Part shown: positions 16,578 to 24,291 of the stretch, piece by piece
Layout of the letters: every line of letters begins with the position of its first letter
Position numbering within the stretch: the first letter of the stretch is position 1
Source of the DNA: Clostridiaceae bacterium
Lineage (GTDB): Bacteria; Bacillota; Clostridia; Saccharofermentanales; DTU023
Direction of reading: 5' to 3'
DNA: 38,991 nucleotides
Assembly: GCA_012799825.1 (NCBI GenBank)
Contig: JAAZKK010000109.1
Location: 1-38,991, forward strand
The notes under the pieces: model-generated
The model's input: only the letters and a program-made list of their open reading frames with translations
Database searches by the model: none
Told to the model about the DNA's origin: nothing
Made by a program: the position numbers and the translations under genes

Positions 16578-16778
16578 TCAAGCGATTGGCGGAATCAAAA
16601 AGATGACAGATATTATTGTTGAGCTGTCAATGAATGCATCCTCAACATCATCAATTTCGGATATCAGCGCTTTTTCAATATCACTAGAGCGTACATCAGG
16701 TATCGAAACAATATGAAGGAGATCGGTAAGAGCGAGAACTGTATCTTGTCGATTCCCTAAGGCTTTCCTCAAAATACT
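16578..16778 (-). pseudogene. Remnant of a PIN-domain protein (toxin-like ribonuclease)
   Basis: Read on the minus strand directly after the asd stop codon, the frame gives SILRKALGNRQDTVLALTDL, then LLHIVSIPDVRSSDIEKAL and DDVEDAF. This matches the middle of VapC-like PIN proteins, where ILRK, a helical pair, a [IV]-P-V-T-x-x-D-I-x-x-AL stretch and the acidic D-[FY]-E-D-A[LF] motif occur in this order. The N-terminal catalytic DTN(V/I) part and the C-terminal TRN-x-x-D-F part are both missing. It is therefore a broken fragment abutting asd. No antitoxin gene is visible. Confidence 0.55.
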
Positions 16779-17855
16779 CTATTCAAGATATCCTTGATGG
16801 ACGAGCAACTCGGCTGTCAGAATAGAGCCGCCTGCTGCGCCGCGGATCAGATTGTGCGAGAGGCAAGCGAATTTGTAGTCGAATATAGGATCTTTACGCA
16901 ATCTTCCGATAGAAATGCCCATCCCCTTCCCTAACATCACATCGCATCGTGGCTGTGGGCGGTCGTTTTCTTCAAAATATCGAAGCATGGGACTTGGCGC
17001 CGAAGGTAAATTCGCTTTTTCGACTTCACTTGTAAATTGTTTCCAATGATCCAAGATGTCTGCTTCGCTAATAACGTGCTTAAACCGCACAAAAACAGCC
17101 GCCGTATGACCGTGTTCAACCGGCACGCGATAACATTGCGCTGAAATAACAGGCTTCTCGGCAAGTTCAATGTGACCGTTGCCGAGTTTTCCCCACACCT
17201 TCAGCGGTTCTCTCTCACTTTTATCTTCCTCACCGCCGATAAAGGGAATCACATTTGCATGCATTTCAGGCCAGTCACGAAGTCGCTTTCCGGCTCCTGA
17301 GACGGCTTGATATGTCGCGACGAGTACTTCTTCCAAGCCGTACTCCAAAAGCGGCGTCAGAGGCGGAACATAACTTTGAATGGAGCAATTCGGTTTGACG
17401 GCGATGAAACCGTACTTCGTATTAAGTCGCTTGCGCTGGACTTCAATCAGTGCCGTATGATCAGGATTGATCTCCGGGATAATGAGGGGCACATCCGGTG
17501 TCCAACGGTTAGCTGAATTATTAGATATGACCGGGATTTCCAGTTTGGCAATCGATTCTTCCAATTGAATCAACGCGTCCTTTTTCATATCGACGGCACA
17601 AAAGATAAAATCGACCTCATTTACGAGTTTATCGAGATCATTGGAGCTTTGGACACGCATTGATGCGATTTTATCAGGAATCGGCTCATCAAGCTGCCAT
17701 CTACCCTCGACAGATTCCTGATACGTCTTCCCTGCCGAACGCTCCGATGCCATCAATAACGATATCTGAAACCACGGATGACCCGAAAGGAGCGAGACAA
17801 AACACTGCCCAACGTAACCGGTTGCACCTATTACCCCTACACGAAACGTCCTCAT
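16779..17855 (-). CDS. asd: Aspartate-semialdehyde dehydrogenase
   Basis: Reduces aspartyl phosphate to aspartate semialdehyde with NADPH, the branch point to lysine/DAP, threonine and methionine. It has 358 residues and a start preceded by AGGGGAG. The nucleotide-binding loop is GATGYVGQ (about 10-17), the catalytic cysteine is in KPNCSIQ (C157), and the catalytic histidine region is RVPVEHGHTAAVF (about 243-255). Length and motifs fit the archaeal/fungal-type Asd subfamily rather than the short E. coli type. It ends in the conserved ILTAELL... block, so it is intact, although a PIN remnant begins right at its stop codon. It stands alone and is divergent from the recombinase. Confidence 0.93.
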   Translation of the reverse strand: MRTFRVGVIGATGYVGQCFVSLLSGHPWFQISLLMASERSAGKTYQESVEGRWQLDEPIPDKIASMRVQSSNDLDKLVNEVDFIFCAVDMKKDALIQLEESIAKLEIPVISNNSANRWTPDVPLIIPEINPDHTALIEVQRKRLNTKYGFIAVKPNCSIQSYVPPLTPLLEYGLEEVLVATYQAVSGAGKRLRDWPEMHANVIPFIGGEEDKSEREPLKVWGKLGNGHIELAEKPVISAQCYRVPVEHGHTAAVFVRFKHVISEADILDHWKQFTSEVEKANLPSAPSPMLRYFEENDRPQPRCDVMLGKGMGISIGRLRKDPIFDYKFACLSHNLIRGAAGGSILTAELLVHQGYLE

Positions 17856-17916
17856 ACACTTCTCCCCTTCTGCTCGAAGCTCTTTAAGATCAATTATTGA
17901 TTACAATATTGCAATA

Positions 17917-17939
17917 GATGTTTTTGAAAGAAAAACATC
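17917..17939. repeat. Inverted repeat between asd and the recombinase
   Basis: GATGTTTTT and AAAAACATC form a perfect 9-base inverted repeat around GAAAG. It sits in the 125-base gap between two divergent genes, so it is more likely an operator or promoter-region palindrome than a terminator. Confidence 0.35.
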
Positions 17940-17980
17940 GCCATTGATGTTAAACTACATTCAAAGGAAAGGAGACTGTT

Positions 17981-19009
17981 TTGTCAATTGAACAAATGAT
18001 GAAGAATAGCAAGCATCCTATCGATACTTTCCCGCGTCTTGACGAGTTTATCGGCTATCTTCAGGCGATTTTAGGCCGATCCGAAGGCACGGCGCGCCAA
18101 TATCGCTACGATATCGTCCTCTTCTTCCGCTTCCTGATAGCCGATAATCGTTCATTGCAACCGGAGGATGACGCGTGGGAAGAGATCGATATTTCTGAAG
18201 TAGACGACAAAATGTTGCGTTCACTTCAATTATCGGATTTATACAGCTACATTACGTGGCTTGCTGTTTCGCGCAAAAACGCGCCGGCGACCCGCGCGAG
18301 GCGTACGTCTTCGTTGCGGACTTTCTTTGATTATCTCACGACGAAGGCGCATGTATTAGAAGAGAACATCGCCGCTCATCTGGAACGTCCGAAAATACTG
18401 AAAAGGCTGCCGCGCTATCTCTCTTTGGAGGAAAGTCGAGATCTTCTGAACGCCGCTTCAGAAGGAGAATGCAGACTCTCGACGCGTGATTACGCTATCC
18501 TAACGCTGTTTCTTAATTGCGGAATGCGCTTATCGGAGCTTTGCGGAATCAATCTCGCAGACTGGCGTGAAGACACTTTAACAGTGCTCGGGAAAGGCGG
18601 AAAAGAGCGCACCATCTACTTAAACGGCGCCTGCATCGCAGCTCTGCGCAACTACCTTCCCAACCGCGTTAAGCCTAAAGCGGAACACAAAGAAGCGCTC
18701 TTCGTATCGCGCATCGGGACGCGCCTCTCCCCTCGCGCAGTTGAGAACGTCATTAAGAAATACTTGCGCGAAGCAGGCATCGACAGCCGCAGATACTCGA
18801 CACACAAACTCCGCCACACGGCGGCAACCTTGATGTACCAGTATGGCGAAGTGGACATAAGAAGCCTTCAGACAATTCTGGGACACGCGTCTGTTGCGAC
18901 AACAGAAATATATACACACATCGATCAGCGGGCATTGCACGAAGCGGTCGAGAAGAACCCTCTCGCTTCAGAGCGCCCTGCCACAAATGAAAATGAAGAG
19001 AACGTCTGA
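17981..19009 (+). CDS. Tyrosine recombinase of the XerC/XerD type
   Basis: 342 residues from TTG 17981, with AAAGGAG 6 bases upstream; an internal ATG at 17996 is the alternative. An N-terminal SAM-like core-binding domain is followed by the catalytic domain. It keeps all catalytic residues: Arg in CGMRLSEL (R183), Lys in GKGGKER (K205 or K208), HKLRH (H275, R278), His in LGHAS (H302) and Tyr in TEIYTHI (Y311). Length and motif order fit chromosome-dimer-resolving Xer proteins. It is flanked by housekeeping genes, with no att sites or cargo, so a chromosomal Xer role is more likely than an integrase. A hypervariable acidic insert lies at about residues 60-80. I do not see a dif site. Confidence 0.9.
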   Translation: MSIEQMMKNSKHPIDTFPRLDEFIGYLQAILGRSEGTARQYRYDIVLFFRFLIADNRSLQPEDDAWEEIDISEVDDKMLRSLQLSDLYSYITWLAVSRKNAPATRARRTSSLRTFFDYLTTKAHVLEENIAAHLERPKILKRLPRYLSLEESRDLLNAASEGECRLSTRDYAILTLFLNCGMRLSELCGINLADWREDTLTVLGKGGKERTIYLNGACIAALRNYLPNRVKPKAEHKEALFVSRIGTRLSPRAVENVIKKYLREAGIDSRRYSTHKLRHTAATLMYQYGEVDIRSLQTILGHASVATTEIYTHIDQRALHEAVEKNPLASERPATNENEENV

Positions 19010-19050
19010 GAGTAATACATACTTCAAGACGTCCTCTTCATATACTTTTT
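18995..19050 (+). terminator. Rho-independent terminator overlapping the recombinase stop
   Basis: GAAGAGAACGTCT (18995-19007) pairs with AGACGTCCTCTTC (19027-19039), a 13-base stem with one mismatch and a 19-base loop. TATACTTTTT follows. The left arm covers the last codons and stop of the recombinase. Confidence 0.6.
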
Positions 19051-19135
19051 ACTTGTAAGATCCTGCTGATATACTTTGATGTTTTGCTTCAAAAGGATCC
19101 ATCACTTTAGCTAGAAGATCAAAAATATCAAAAAT

Positions 19136-20680
19136 TCAGCTTAGGATTGTCAAGCGATACGCTGTCCCGTCGACCACCACATCATAAGCTACATCGGCAT
19201 CGTAGGCGACAGATGCAGGCGCGCTCGTAGTCGAAGGATTGGCAACGGGCGCCGGATTGTTCGTTACAGGAGCTGTTGACTTCGCGGGCGCGCTCTCCTG
19301 TTTCGCCGGGGCATCATTAGCTTTTTTGCCGAGTTCTTTTTCCTCGTAGTAGGTTCTCACCGGTCCAGGGAAGATGGAATAGGCAACCACTTCTTCTTCC
19401 TCAGGTTCTCTTCCAAGAAATTCCGTCATTATCTTTTTGTTGTCTTCATAGACATATGGCAGATCTTCCGGCGGAACAGGTGTCTTTTTGTCCGGGATTT
19501 GAGCCATAACCTTTTCGACGATATCGAGATCAGGTTCGGCGGGGAATTTCCCGTAAAGACCCTGCACGTAGTTTTTGATCTCGGTGGGTACCATCTTATA
19601 GCGCTCACCGAAAAGCACATTTAACACGGCCTGCGTGCCTACCATCTGTGAAAGCGGCGTAACAAGAGGTGGATAGCCCATATCTTTGCGAACGTTCGGA
19701 ATCTCTTTCAGAACGTCGGTTATACGATCGGCCGCACCTTGCTGTTCCAACTGGCTTAAGAGGTTGGAGAGCATCCCACCCGGAACTTGGTAAGTCAGGA
19801 TTTTCGGATTCGGAATGAGTGAGCGCGTACGAAGATCGCCTGATTCGATGTAGTAGTTGACGATTGAATCGGCAAGATCGTAGGCATCACTTAACGCGTC
19901 CAAGTCGAGATCGGTCTCACGATCTGTCAATTTTGCCGCTTCAAGCAGTGTTTCAACCGCAAGATGCGACGTGCCGCCGGAAAAAGGTGAAATGCAGCCG
20001 TCGACAATATCGACACCGGCTTTCATAGCCTGCTCCATCACGAGCGCCGTCGCGTTCGCCGTCGTGTGTGAATGGAGATTAAGCGGCAGATCTGATGATT
20101 CCTTAATCGCGGAGACGAGCTCATAGGCGTTCTTCGGCGTGATGATACCTGACATATCCTTGATGCAAATTGAATCTGCACCCATTGATTCGTACATTTT
20201 CACAAGGTCGGCATAGTATTCGTTGCTGTGTACGGGACTTACAGTGTAAGCGATTGCCGCCTGAACATGACCGCCGTGTTTTTTAGTAAAAGCGATCGAA
20301 TTGCGTACGTTAGTAGGGTCGTTCAGAGCGTCAAATATGCGAATGATGTCGATGCCGTTCTCAATCGTCAGACGGATGAAACGCTCCAAAATATCGTTGT
20401 CATAATGTTGATAGCCGACAATGTTCTGTCCTCGTAGCAACATGGACAATTTCGTGTTGGGCGCCGCTTTTCTGATGTCACGCAGGATTTCCCACGAGCT
20501 CTCTTTGAGGAAGCGATACGCCGAATCAAAGGTAGCGCCTCCCCAGACTTCCATAGAGTAGAAGCCGACCTTATCAAGGACTGCCGCAAGCTCCATGATG
20601 TGTTGACGCGTCATCCGCGTTGCGAGAATGGACTGATTGCCATCGCGCACTGTCAAATCCTGAATCCCAAGTTTTTTCAT
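19136..20680 (-). CDS. Carboxyltransferase/decarboxylase alpha subunit (OadA/PycB-like) without biotinyl domain
   Basis: 514 residues; start ATG 20680 preceded by GGGAG. The DRE-TIM carboxyltransferase barrel is clear: LTVRDGNQS near residue 9-17, MLLRGQN, IRIFDALND, the carbamylated-lysine site CIKDMSG and metal-binding LHSHTT. The conserved PYC/OADA domain follows to about 455. A Pro/Ala linker comes next, and the protein stops at a short strand (YDVVVDGTAYRLTILS) where OadA and PycB proteins go on into a biotin domain with an EAMKM motif. That domain is absent, so biotin must come from a separate carrier protein, as in 5S-type transcarboxylases. The likely substrate is oxaloacetate/pyruvate, but glutaconyl- or methylmalonyl-linked systems are possible. 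No beta or carrier subunit lies nearby. Confidence 0.85.
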   Translation of the reverse strand: MKKLGIQDLTVRDGNQSILATRMTRQHIMELAAVLDKVGFYSMEVWGGATFDSAYRFLKESSWEILRDIRKAAPNTKLSMLLRGQNIVGYQHYDNDILERFIRLTIENGIDIIRIFDALNDPTNVRNSIAFTKKHGGHVQAAIAYTVSPVHSNEYYADLVKMYESMGADSICIKDMSGIITPKNAYELVSAIKESSDLPLNLHSHTTANATALVMEQAMKAGVDIVDGCISPFSGGTSHLAVETLLEAAKLTDRETDLDLDALSDAYDLADSIVNYYIESGDLRTRSLIPNPKILTYQVPGGMLSNLLSQLEQQGAADRITDVLKEIPNVRKDMGYPPLVTPLSQMVGTQAVLNVLFGERYKMVPTEIKNYVQGLYGKFPAEPDLDIVEKVMAQIPDKKTPVPPEDLPYVYEDNKKIMTEFLGREPEEEEVVAYSIFPGPVRTYYEEKELGKKANDAPAKQESAPAKSTAPVTNNPAPVANPSTTSAPASVAYDADVAYDVVVDGTAYRLTILS

Positions 20681-20727
20681 CTAATATTCTCCCGTTATCG
20701 GCTTTTATGATGGCATATCAAGGTCAT

Positions 20728-22200
20728 CTAGTCCTCGATGCGCATCTGTTCCATGAAAACGCTATAGGCTCTGTAGGCCGTATAAATATCTATTTTGCTC
20801 GTCACTTCAAAACACGAGTGCATGGAAAGCACTGGCACGCCGCAATCGATGACCGTAATGCCGAGGTCAGCCTGATAAACAGCAACAGTGCCGCCACCGC
20901 CCAAGTCGACACGCCCCAATTCACCTGTCTGCCAAGGAATATTATTTTTGTCCAAAAGTTTGGTTACTTCATCAAAATATTCCGCGCTCGCATCCGACGT
21001 ATAACCCTTGCCGCCACGACCGACGTACTTAACAATTGCTATGCCGCGTCCGGCATAGGTACTGTTAAGCGGATCAAACGCTGACGCGTACGTCGGGTCA
21101 TAGGCCGCAGCGACATCTGAGGACAACATGACGGACTGTTCAATATTATCAATAAGCTCAAACGCAGAAGGCTCACGGCCAAGTATCGATCGAACAATTC
21201 GCTTCTGAACGGAAGGATAAAGTTGAGAACGCGCGCCGGTAACTCCACTCGAGCCAATTTCCTCTTTATCGTAAAAAATGCACACAGAGGTGCGCCGCAA
21301 CGGCTGATCAATATCGATCAACGCGCGAAGTGCCGTGTACGCGCAAACACGGTCATCTTGTCCGTATCCGCCAACAAAAGCGCGGTCAAAACCGATATCG
21401 CGCGATTTCACCGCAGGGACAATTTCAATTTCTGCCGTCAAAAGATTTCGTTCGACAATGCCGTACTGATCATAAAGCAGTTTCAGGATACCTAATTTAA
21501 AGCGTTCTTTTACGTCTTCATCACTTGTGATCGGGATACCTCCGACGAGAATATTGAGCTCTTCGCCGGACACGACATCCGACGCTTTTTTCTGCATGTG
21601 ATCACTAGATAGATGGATGAGCAGATCCGTGATATAAAAGACAGGATCTTCCTCATTCTCTCCGATGGAGATATCCACGGTCGTTCCGTCATTTAGTGTC
21701 ACAAAGCCATGTAACGCAAGAGGAATCGCGACCCACAGATATTTTTTGATGCCGCCATAGTAGTGTGTTTTTAAAAATGTAAAATCATTCGATTCATAAA
21801 GAGGATTCGGCTTCAGATCAAGGCGCGGCGAATCGATGTGCGCACCGATCATATTAAATCCTTTGACCGGCGAATCCGATCCGACGACGGCGGCGACTAA
21901 ACCTTTGCCGTGTACGGAATCGTACACGCGATCACCGGCTGCAAGCTGTTCATCAGGTTTAAACGCGCGAAAACCGTTTTCTTCGAGAAGACCTACCGTG
22001 AACTTCACAAATTCGCGTTCTGTCTTCCCTTCATTGAGAGCGACTTTATAATCTTCACAAAACGCCATGACGGAATTTATCTCTTCTTGATTATCGGGAT
22101 TCCAAAGATTTTTGAAAGAGAATGTCAATTGTTTGCGTAATTCCTCATATGGCTTACGATCTTTAGGATCGTTCGCAGTGCCTTGGTTCTGTTCTGTCAT
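20728..22200 (-). CDS. M18-family aminopeptidase
   Basis: 490 residues; AAGGAAG lies 6 bases before ATG. It is a cytoplasmic dinuclear zinc aminopeptidase of the aspartyl-aminopeptidase family. Metal and catalytic segments are visible: GAHIDSPRLD (about 117), the GYGQDDRVCAY segment, YDKEEIGSSG (about 320) and the C-terminal PVLSMHSCFEV with its metal-binding His. Length fits the family. Its promoter appears to lie in the gap to iscU, inside an inverted repeat. The role is peptide turnover; exact specificity cannot be read. Confidence 0.93.
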   Translation of the reverse strand: MTEQNQGTANDPKDRKPYEELRKQLTFSFKNLWNPDNQEEINSVMAFCEDYKVALNEGKTEREFVKFTVGLLEENGFRAFKPDEQLAAGDRVYDSVHGKGLVAAVVGSDSPVKGFNMIGAHIDSPRLDLKPNPLYESNDFTFLKTHYYGGIKKYLWVAIPLALHGFVTLNDGTTVDISIGENEEDPVFYITDLLIHLSSDHMQKKASDVVSGEELNILVGGIPITSDEDVKERFKLGILKLLYDQYGIVERNLLTAEIEIVPAVKSRDIGFDRAFVGGYGQDDRVCAYTALRALIDIDQPLRRTSVCIFYDKEEIGSSGVTGARSQLYPSVQKRIVRSILGREPSAFELIDNIEQSVMLSSDVAAAYDPTYASAFDPLNSTYAGRGIAIVKYVGRGGKGYTSDASAEYFDEVTKLLDKNNIPWQTGELGRVDLGGGGTVAVYQADLGITVIDCGVPVLSMHSCFEVTSKIDIYTAYRAYSVFMEQMRIED

Positions 22201-22222
22201 AAAACTTCCTTTCCGTGCGACT

Positions 22223-22284
22223 ATCGTACGATGTGCCGCAATTTACTCACTCATTATAACAATAGAGGACATTGCTGTCCTCTA
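22223..22284 (-). promoter_or_regulatory. Promoter and palindromes upstream of the M18 aminopeptidase
   Basis: On the minus strand a perfect TATAAT (22253-22258) follows AGGACA by 17 bases. The -35 and spacer lie inside TAGAGGACA-TTGC-TGTCCTCTA (22263-22284 on the plus strand), a perfect 9-base stem. Downstream, ATCGTACGAT (22223-22232) is a perfect palindrome in the leader. The hairpin could act as an operator or as a terminator for iscU, although no T run follows it. Confidence 0.5.
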
Positions 22285-22362
22285 GTCACTTACATAAAAA
22301 ATATGCCGCGTGGTCTGACGTGCTTATGAACGGATTTTTTGCATATTTACACATAATTGTGT

Positions 22363-22788
22363 TTAATGCTCATCGTCATCGAGGATTTTGAACATTTTTT
22401 CGCGTTCAGGGGTCATCAGACCTTCTCTTTGATAGTAGTCGTAGAGCGCTTTCTTTACTGCTTGCTCCGCCAAAACGGAGCAATGCATTTTGACCGCCGG
22501 CAATCCGTCGAGCGCTTCAGCTACGGCTTTATTGGTAAGCACAAGAGCCTCATCCGTCGTCTTTCCGATAATCATTTCGGTGGCCATGCTGGAGGTTGCA
22601 ATCGCCGATCCGCAGCCGAATGTTTTGAACTTAGCGTCGACAATGACATTATCTTCAATCTTTAGATACATCTTCATGATGTCTCCGCATATAGGATTCC
22701 CTACCGTCCCCGTCGCGGTCGCGTCCTCGATTTCGCCTACATTACGCGGATTCATGAAGTGATCGAGTACTTTTTTGCTGTATTCCAT
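22363..22788 (-). CDS. iscU: Fe-S cluster scaffold protein, IscU/NifU-N type
   Basis: 141 residues. The three cluster-ligand cysteines lie at GNPICGD (C34), FGCGSA (C59) and MHCSVL (C103), the standard IscU arrangement. It has the conserved Asp after the first Cys but lacks the LPPVK chaperone motif in its exact form (LPAVK instead). It lies 84 bases downstream of the cysteine desulfurase gene, which delivers the sulfur. Together they form a minimal ISC pair typical of Clostridia. The acidic end (DDDEH) is unremarkable. Confidence 0.94.
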   Translation of the reverse strand: MEYSKKVLDHFMNPRNVGEIEDATATGTVGNPICGDIMKMYLKIEDNVIVDAKFKTFGCGSAIATSSMATEMIIGKTTDEALVLTNKAVAEALDGLPAVKMHCSVLAEQAVKKALYDYYQREGLMTPEREKMFKILDDDEH

Positions 22789-22844
22789 ACCTTTGTTCTG
22801 TCATCCTTCCTTTAAAATAGAAACGCCTCGTCTATGACGTCTCT

Positions 22845-22864
22845 CTCTTTGCGTTATCAAAGAG
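22845..22864 (-). repeat. Hairpin between iscS and iscU
   Basis: CTCTTTG and CAAAGAG form a perfect 7-base stem around a 6-base loop, directly after the iscS stop. It could be an RNA processing or stability element that sets the iscS:iscU ratio. No T run follows, so it is not a good terminator. Confidence 0.35.
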
Positions 22865-22872
22865 CAAATTAT

Positions 22873-24156
22873 CTAGCTAAAATCATACCCTCCGATGATC
22901 GGAACGTCCTTCCCTCCCTCTTCCGGAATGATTGCGGCAAGGCTCCCCTGCTGATAATCCTCCCAGAGCGGTGACATGACACGCAACCTTTCGACGACAA
23001 GCGGAATCACATCAAGGAAACGATCCACTTCTTCGTCGGTCGAAGATCGTCCAAGGGTAACACGGAGCGAGCCATGAGCGATCTCCGCCGGCATACCTAT
23101 CCCCAGCAAAACATGCGATGGATCAAGCGATGACGATGTGCATGCCGATCCGCTAGAACAGGAAAAGCCGAGCGCGTCTAGAAGCAAAAGGATGGACTCC
23201 CCTTCTATGAATTCAAAAGAGACGTTGACATTGTTGGGCAAACGTTTCGTCGGATGTCCGTTGAGTTTTGTATGAGGTACGCGTTGAATGATGCCGTCGA
23301 TCAAGCGATCGCGTAGACGTGTCTGTCGTTTTGCCTCGCCTTCAAGGCTTTTAACGGCAAGTTCGAGCGCTTTTGCGAAGCCGACCGCGTAGGCGACATT
23401 TTCGGTTCCGGCACGTCGGCCGCCCTCCTGTGCGCCGCCGTCCATGAAATTTGCAAGGTGAAGGCCTTTGCGCTTGTAAAGGACGCCGACGCCTTTCGGA
23501 GCATACAACTTGTGCCCGGAAAAAGACATCATATCGCAGTTTAACTCGCGCGGGCGAATCGGTATCGCACCCAATGCTTGAACGCCGTCAGAATGAAAAG
23601 GGACACGATGTTCGCGACATATGGCGCCTATCTCGCCAATCGGCTCAATCGTACCGATTTCATTGTTGGCGGTCATGATAGAGACAAGAATCGTATCTTT
23701 GCGGATCGATTTTTCGACATCATCGGGATCAATCAGGCCAAAGCGATCAACATTGAGATATGTCACCTCATAGCCTCGTTTCTCCAAAGCTTCAGCAGAA
23801 TGGAGAACAGCATGATGCTCAATTTTGCTCGTGATGATATGACGACCCTTTGAAGCATTGGCGAACGCCATACCTTTCAATGCCCAGTTGTCAGACTCAG
23901 TTCCGCAAGATGTAAAAAAGATCTCATCACTTCGGACATCCAAGAGTGATGCGATCTTCGAACGCGCGTCTTCGAGCATGTAGGAAGCCTTGTGTCCTTC
24001 TTTATAAAAAGAAGATGGGTTCCCAAAAACGTGTTTGAGCATCTTTGTCACAACATCTAACACCTCTGGACACGGTGCCGTCGTCGCAGCGTGATCAAAA
24101 TAGACGCGCGGGCTGTGTTCCGCTTCTTTGAGTTGTCGTTCAAGCTGATCGTTCAT
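22873..24156 (-). CDS. iscS: Cysteine desulfurase paired with IscU
   Basis: A PLP enzyme that takes sulfur from cysteine for Fe-S clusters. The ORF begins at TTG 24180, but the ATG at 24156 has AGAGG upstream and gives 427 residues. VYFDHAATTAPCPEVLD opens the fold, KIEHHAVL holds the PLP-stacking His, SFSGHKLYAPKG the Schiff-base Lys, and SCSSGSACTSSS the active-site Cys on the mobile loop. A 30-residue tail (GSLAAIIPEEGGKD...) goes beyond the usual end. It is cotranscribed with iscU. Confidence 0.93.
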   Translation of the reverse strand: MNDQLERQLKEAEHSPRVYFDHAATTAPCPEVLDVVTKMLKHVFGNPSSFYKEGHKASYMLEDARSKIASLLDVRSDEIFFTSCGTESDNWALKGMAFANASKGRHIITSKIEHHAVLHSAEALEKRGYEVTYLNVDRFGLIDPDDVEKSIRKDTILVSIMTANNEIGTIEPIGEIGAICREHRVPFHSDGVQALGAIPIRPRELNCDMMSFSGHKLYAPKGVGVLYKRKGLHLANFMDGGAQEGGRRAGTENVAYAVGFAKALELAVKSLEGEAKRQTRLRDRLIDGIIQRVPHTKLNGHPTKRLPNNVNVSFEFIEGESILLLLDALGFSCSSGSACTSSSLDPSHVLLGIGMPAEIAHGSLRVTLGRSSTDEEVDRFLDVIPLVVERLRVMSPLWEDYQQGSLAAIIPEEGGKDVPIIGGYDFS

Positions 24157-24210
24157 ACAGGTGTATTCCTCTATTTTCAATAAAATGACGCATTAAGGTT
24201 ATCCATGATT

Positions 24211-24290
24211 ATTTACCATTGGATATAATAACAAGAACAGGCTGAAGGTACAGTTTCCGTAGTTACCATTAAGAGATTTTTTCATCTCTT
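24211..24290 (-). promoter_or_regulatory. iscS promoter candidate and rarA end hairpin
   Basis: In the 135 bases between rarA and iscS, AAGAGAT and ATCTCTT (24271-24290) form a perfect 7-base stem just after the rarA stop. Closer to iscS, TGGTAAAT (minus strand, 24211-24218) is an extended -10 like those at 195-203 and 15153-15161. The -35 is unclear. Confidence 0.35.
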
Positions 24291-24291
24291 C

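Noticed and set aside
19053-19135. In-frame extension of the carboxylase alpha subunit past TGA (readthrough or selenocysteine)
   Set aside because: No SECIS-like stem was recognised, the family has no selenocysteine at this point, and a 26-codon open frame is expected by chance about one time in four.
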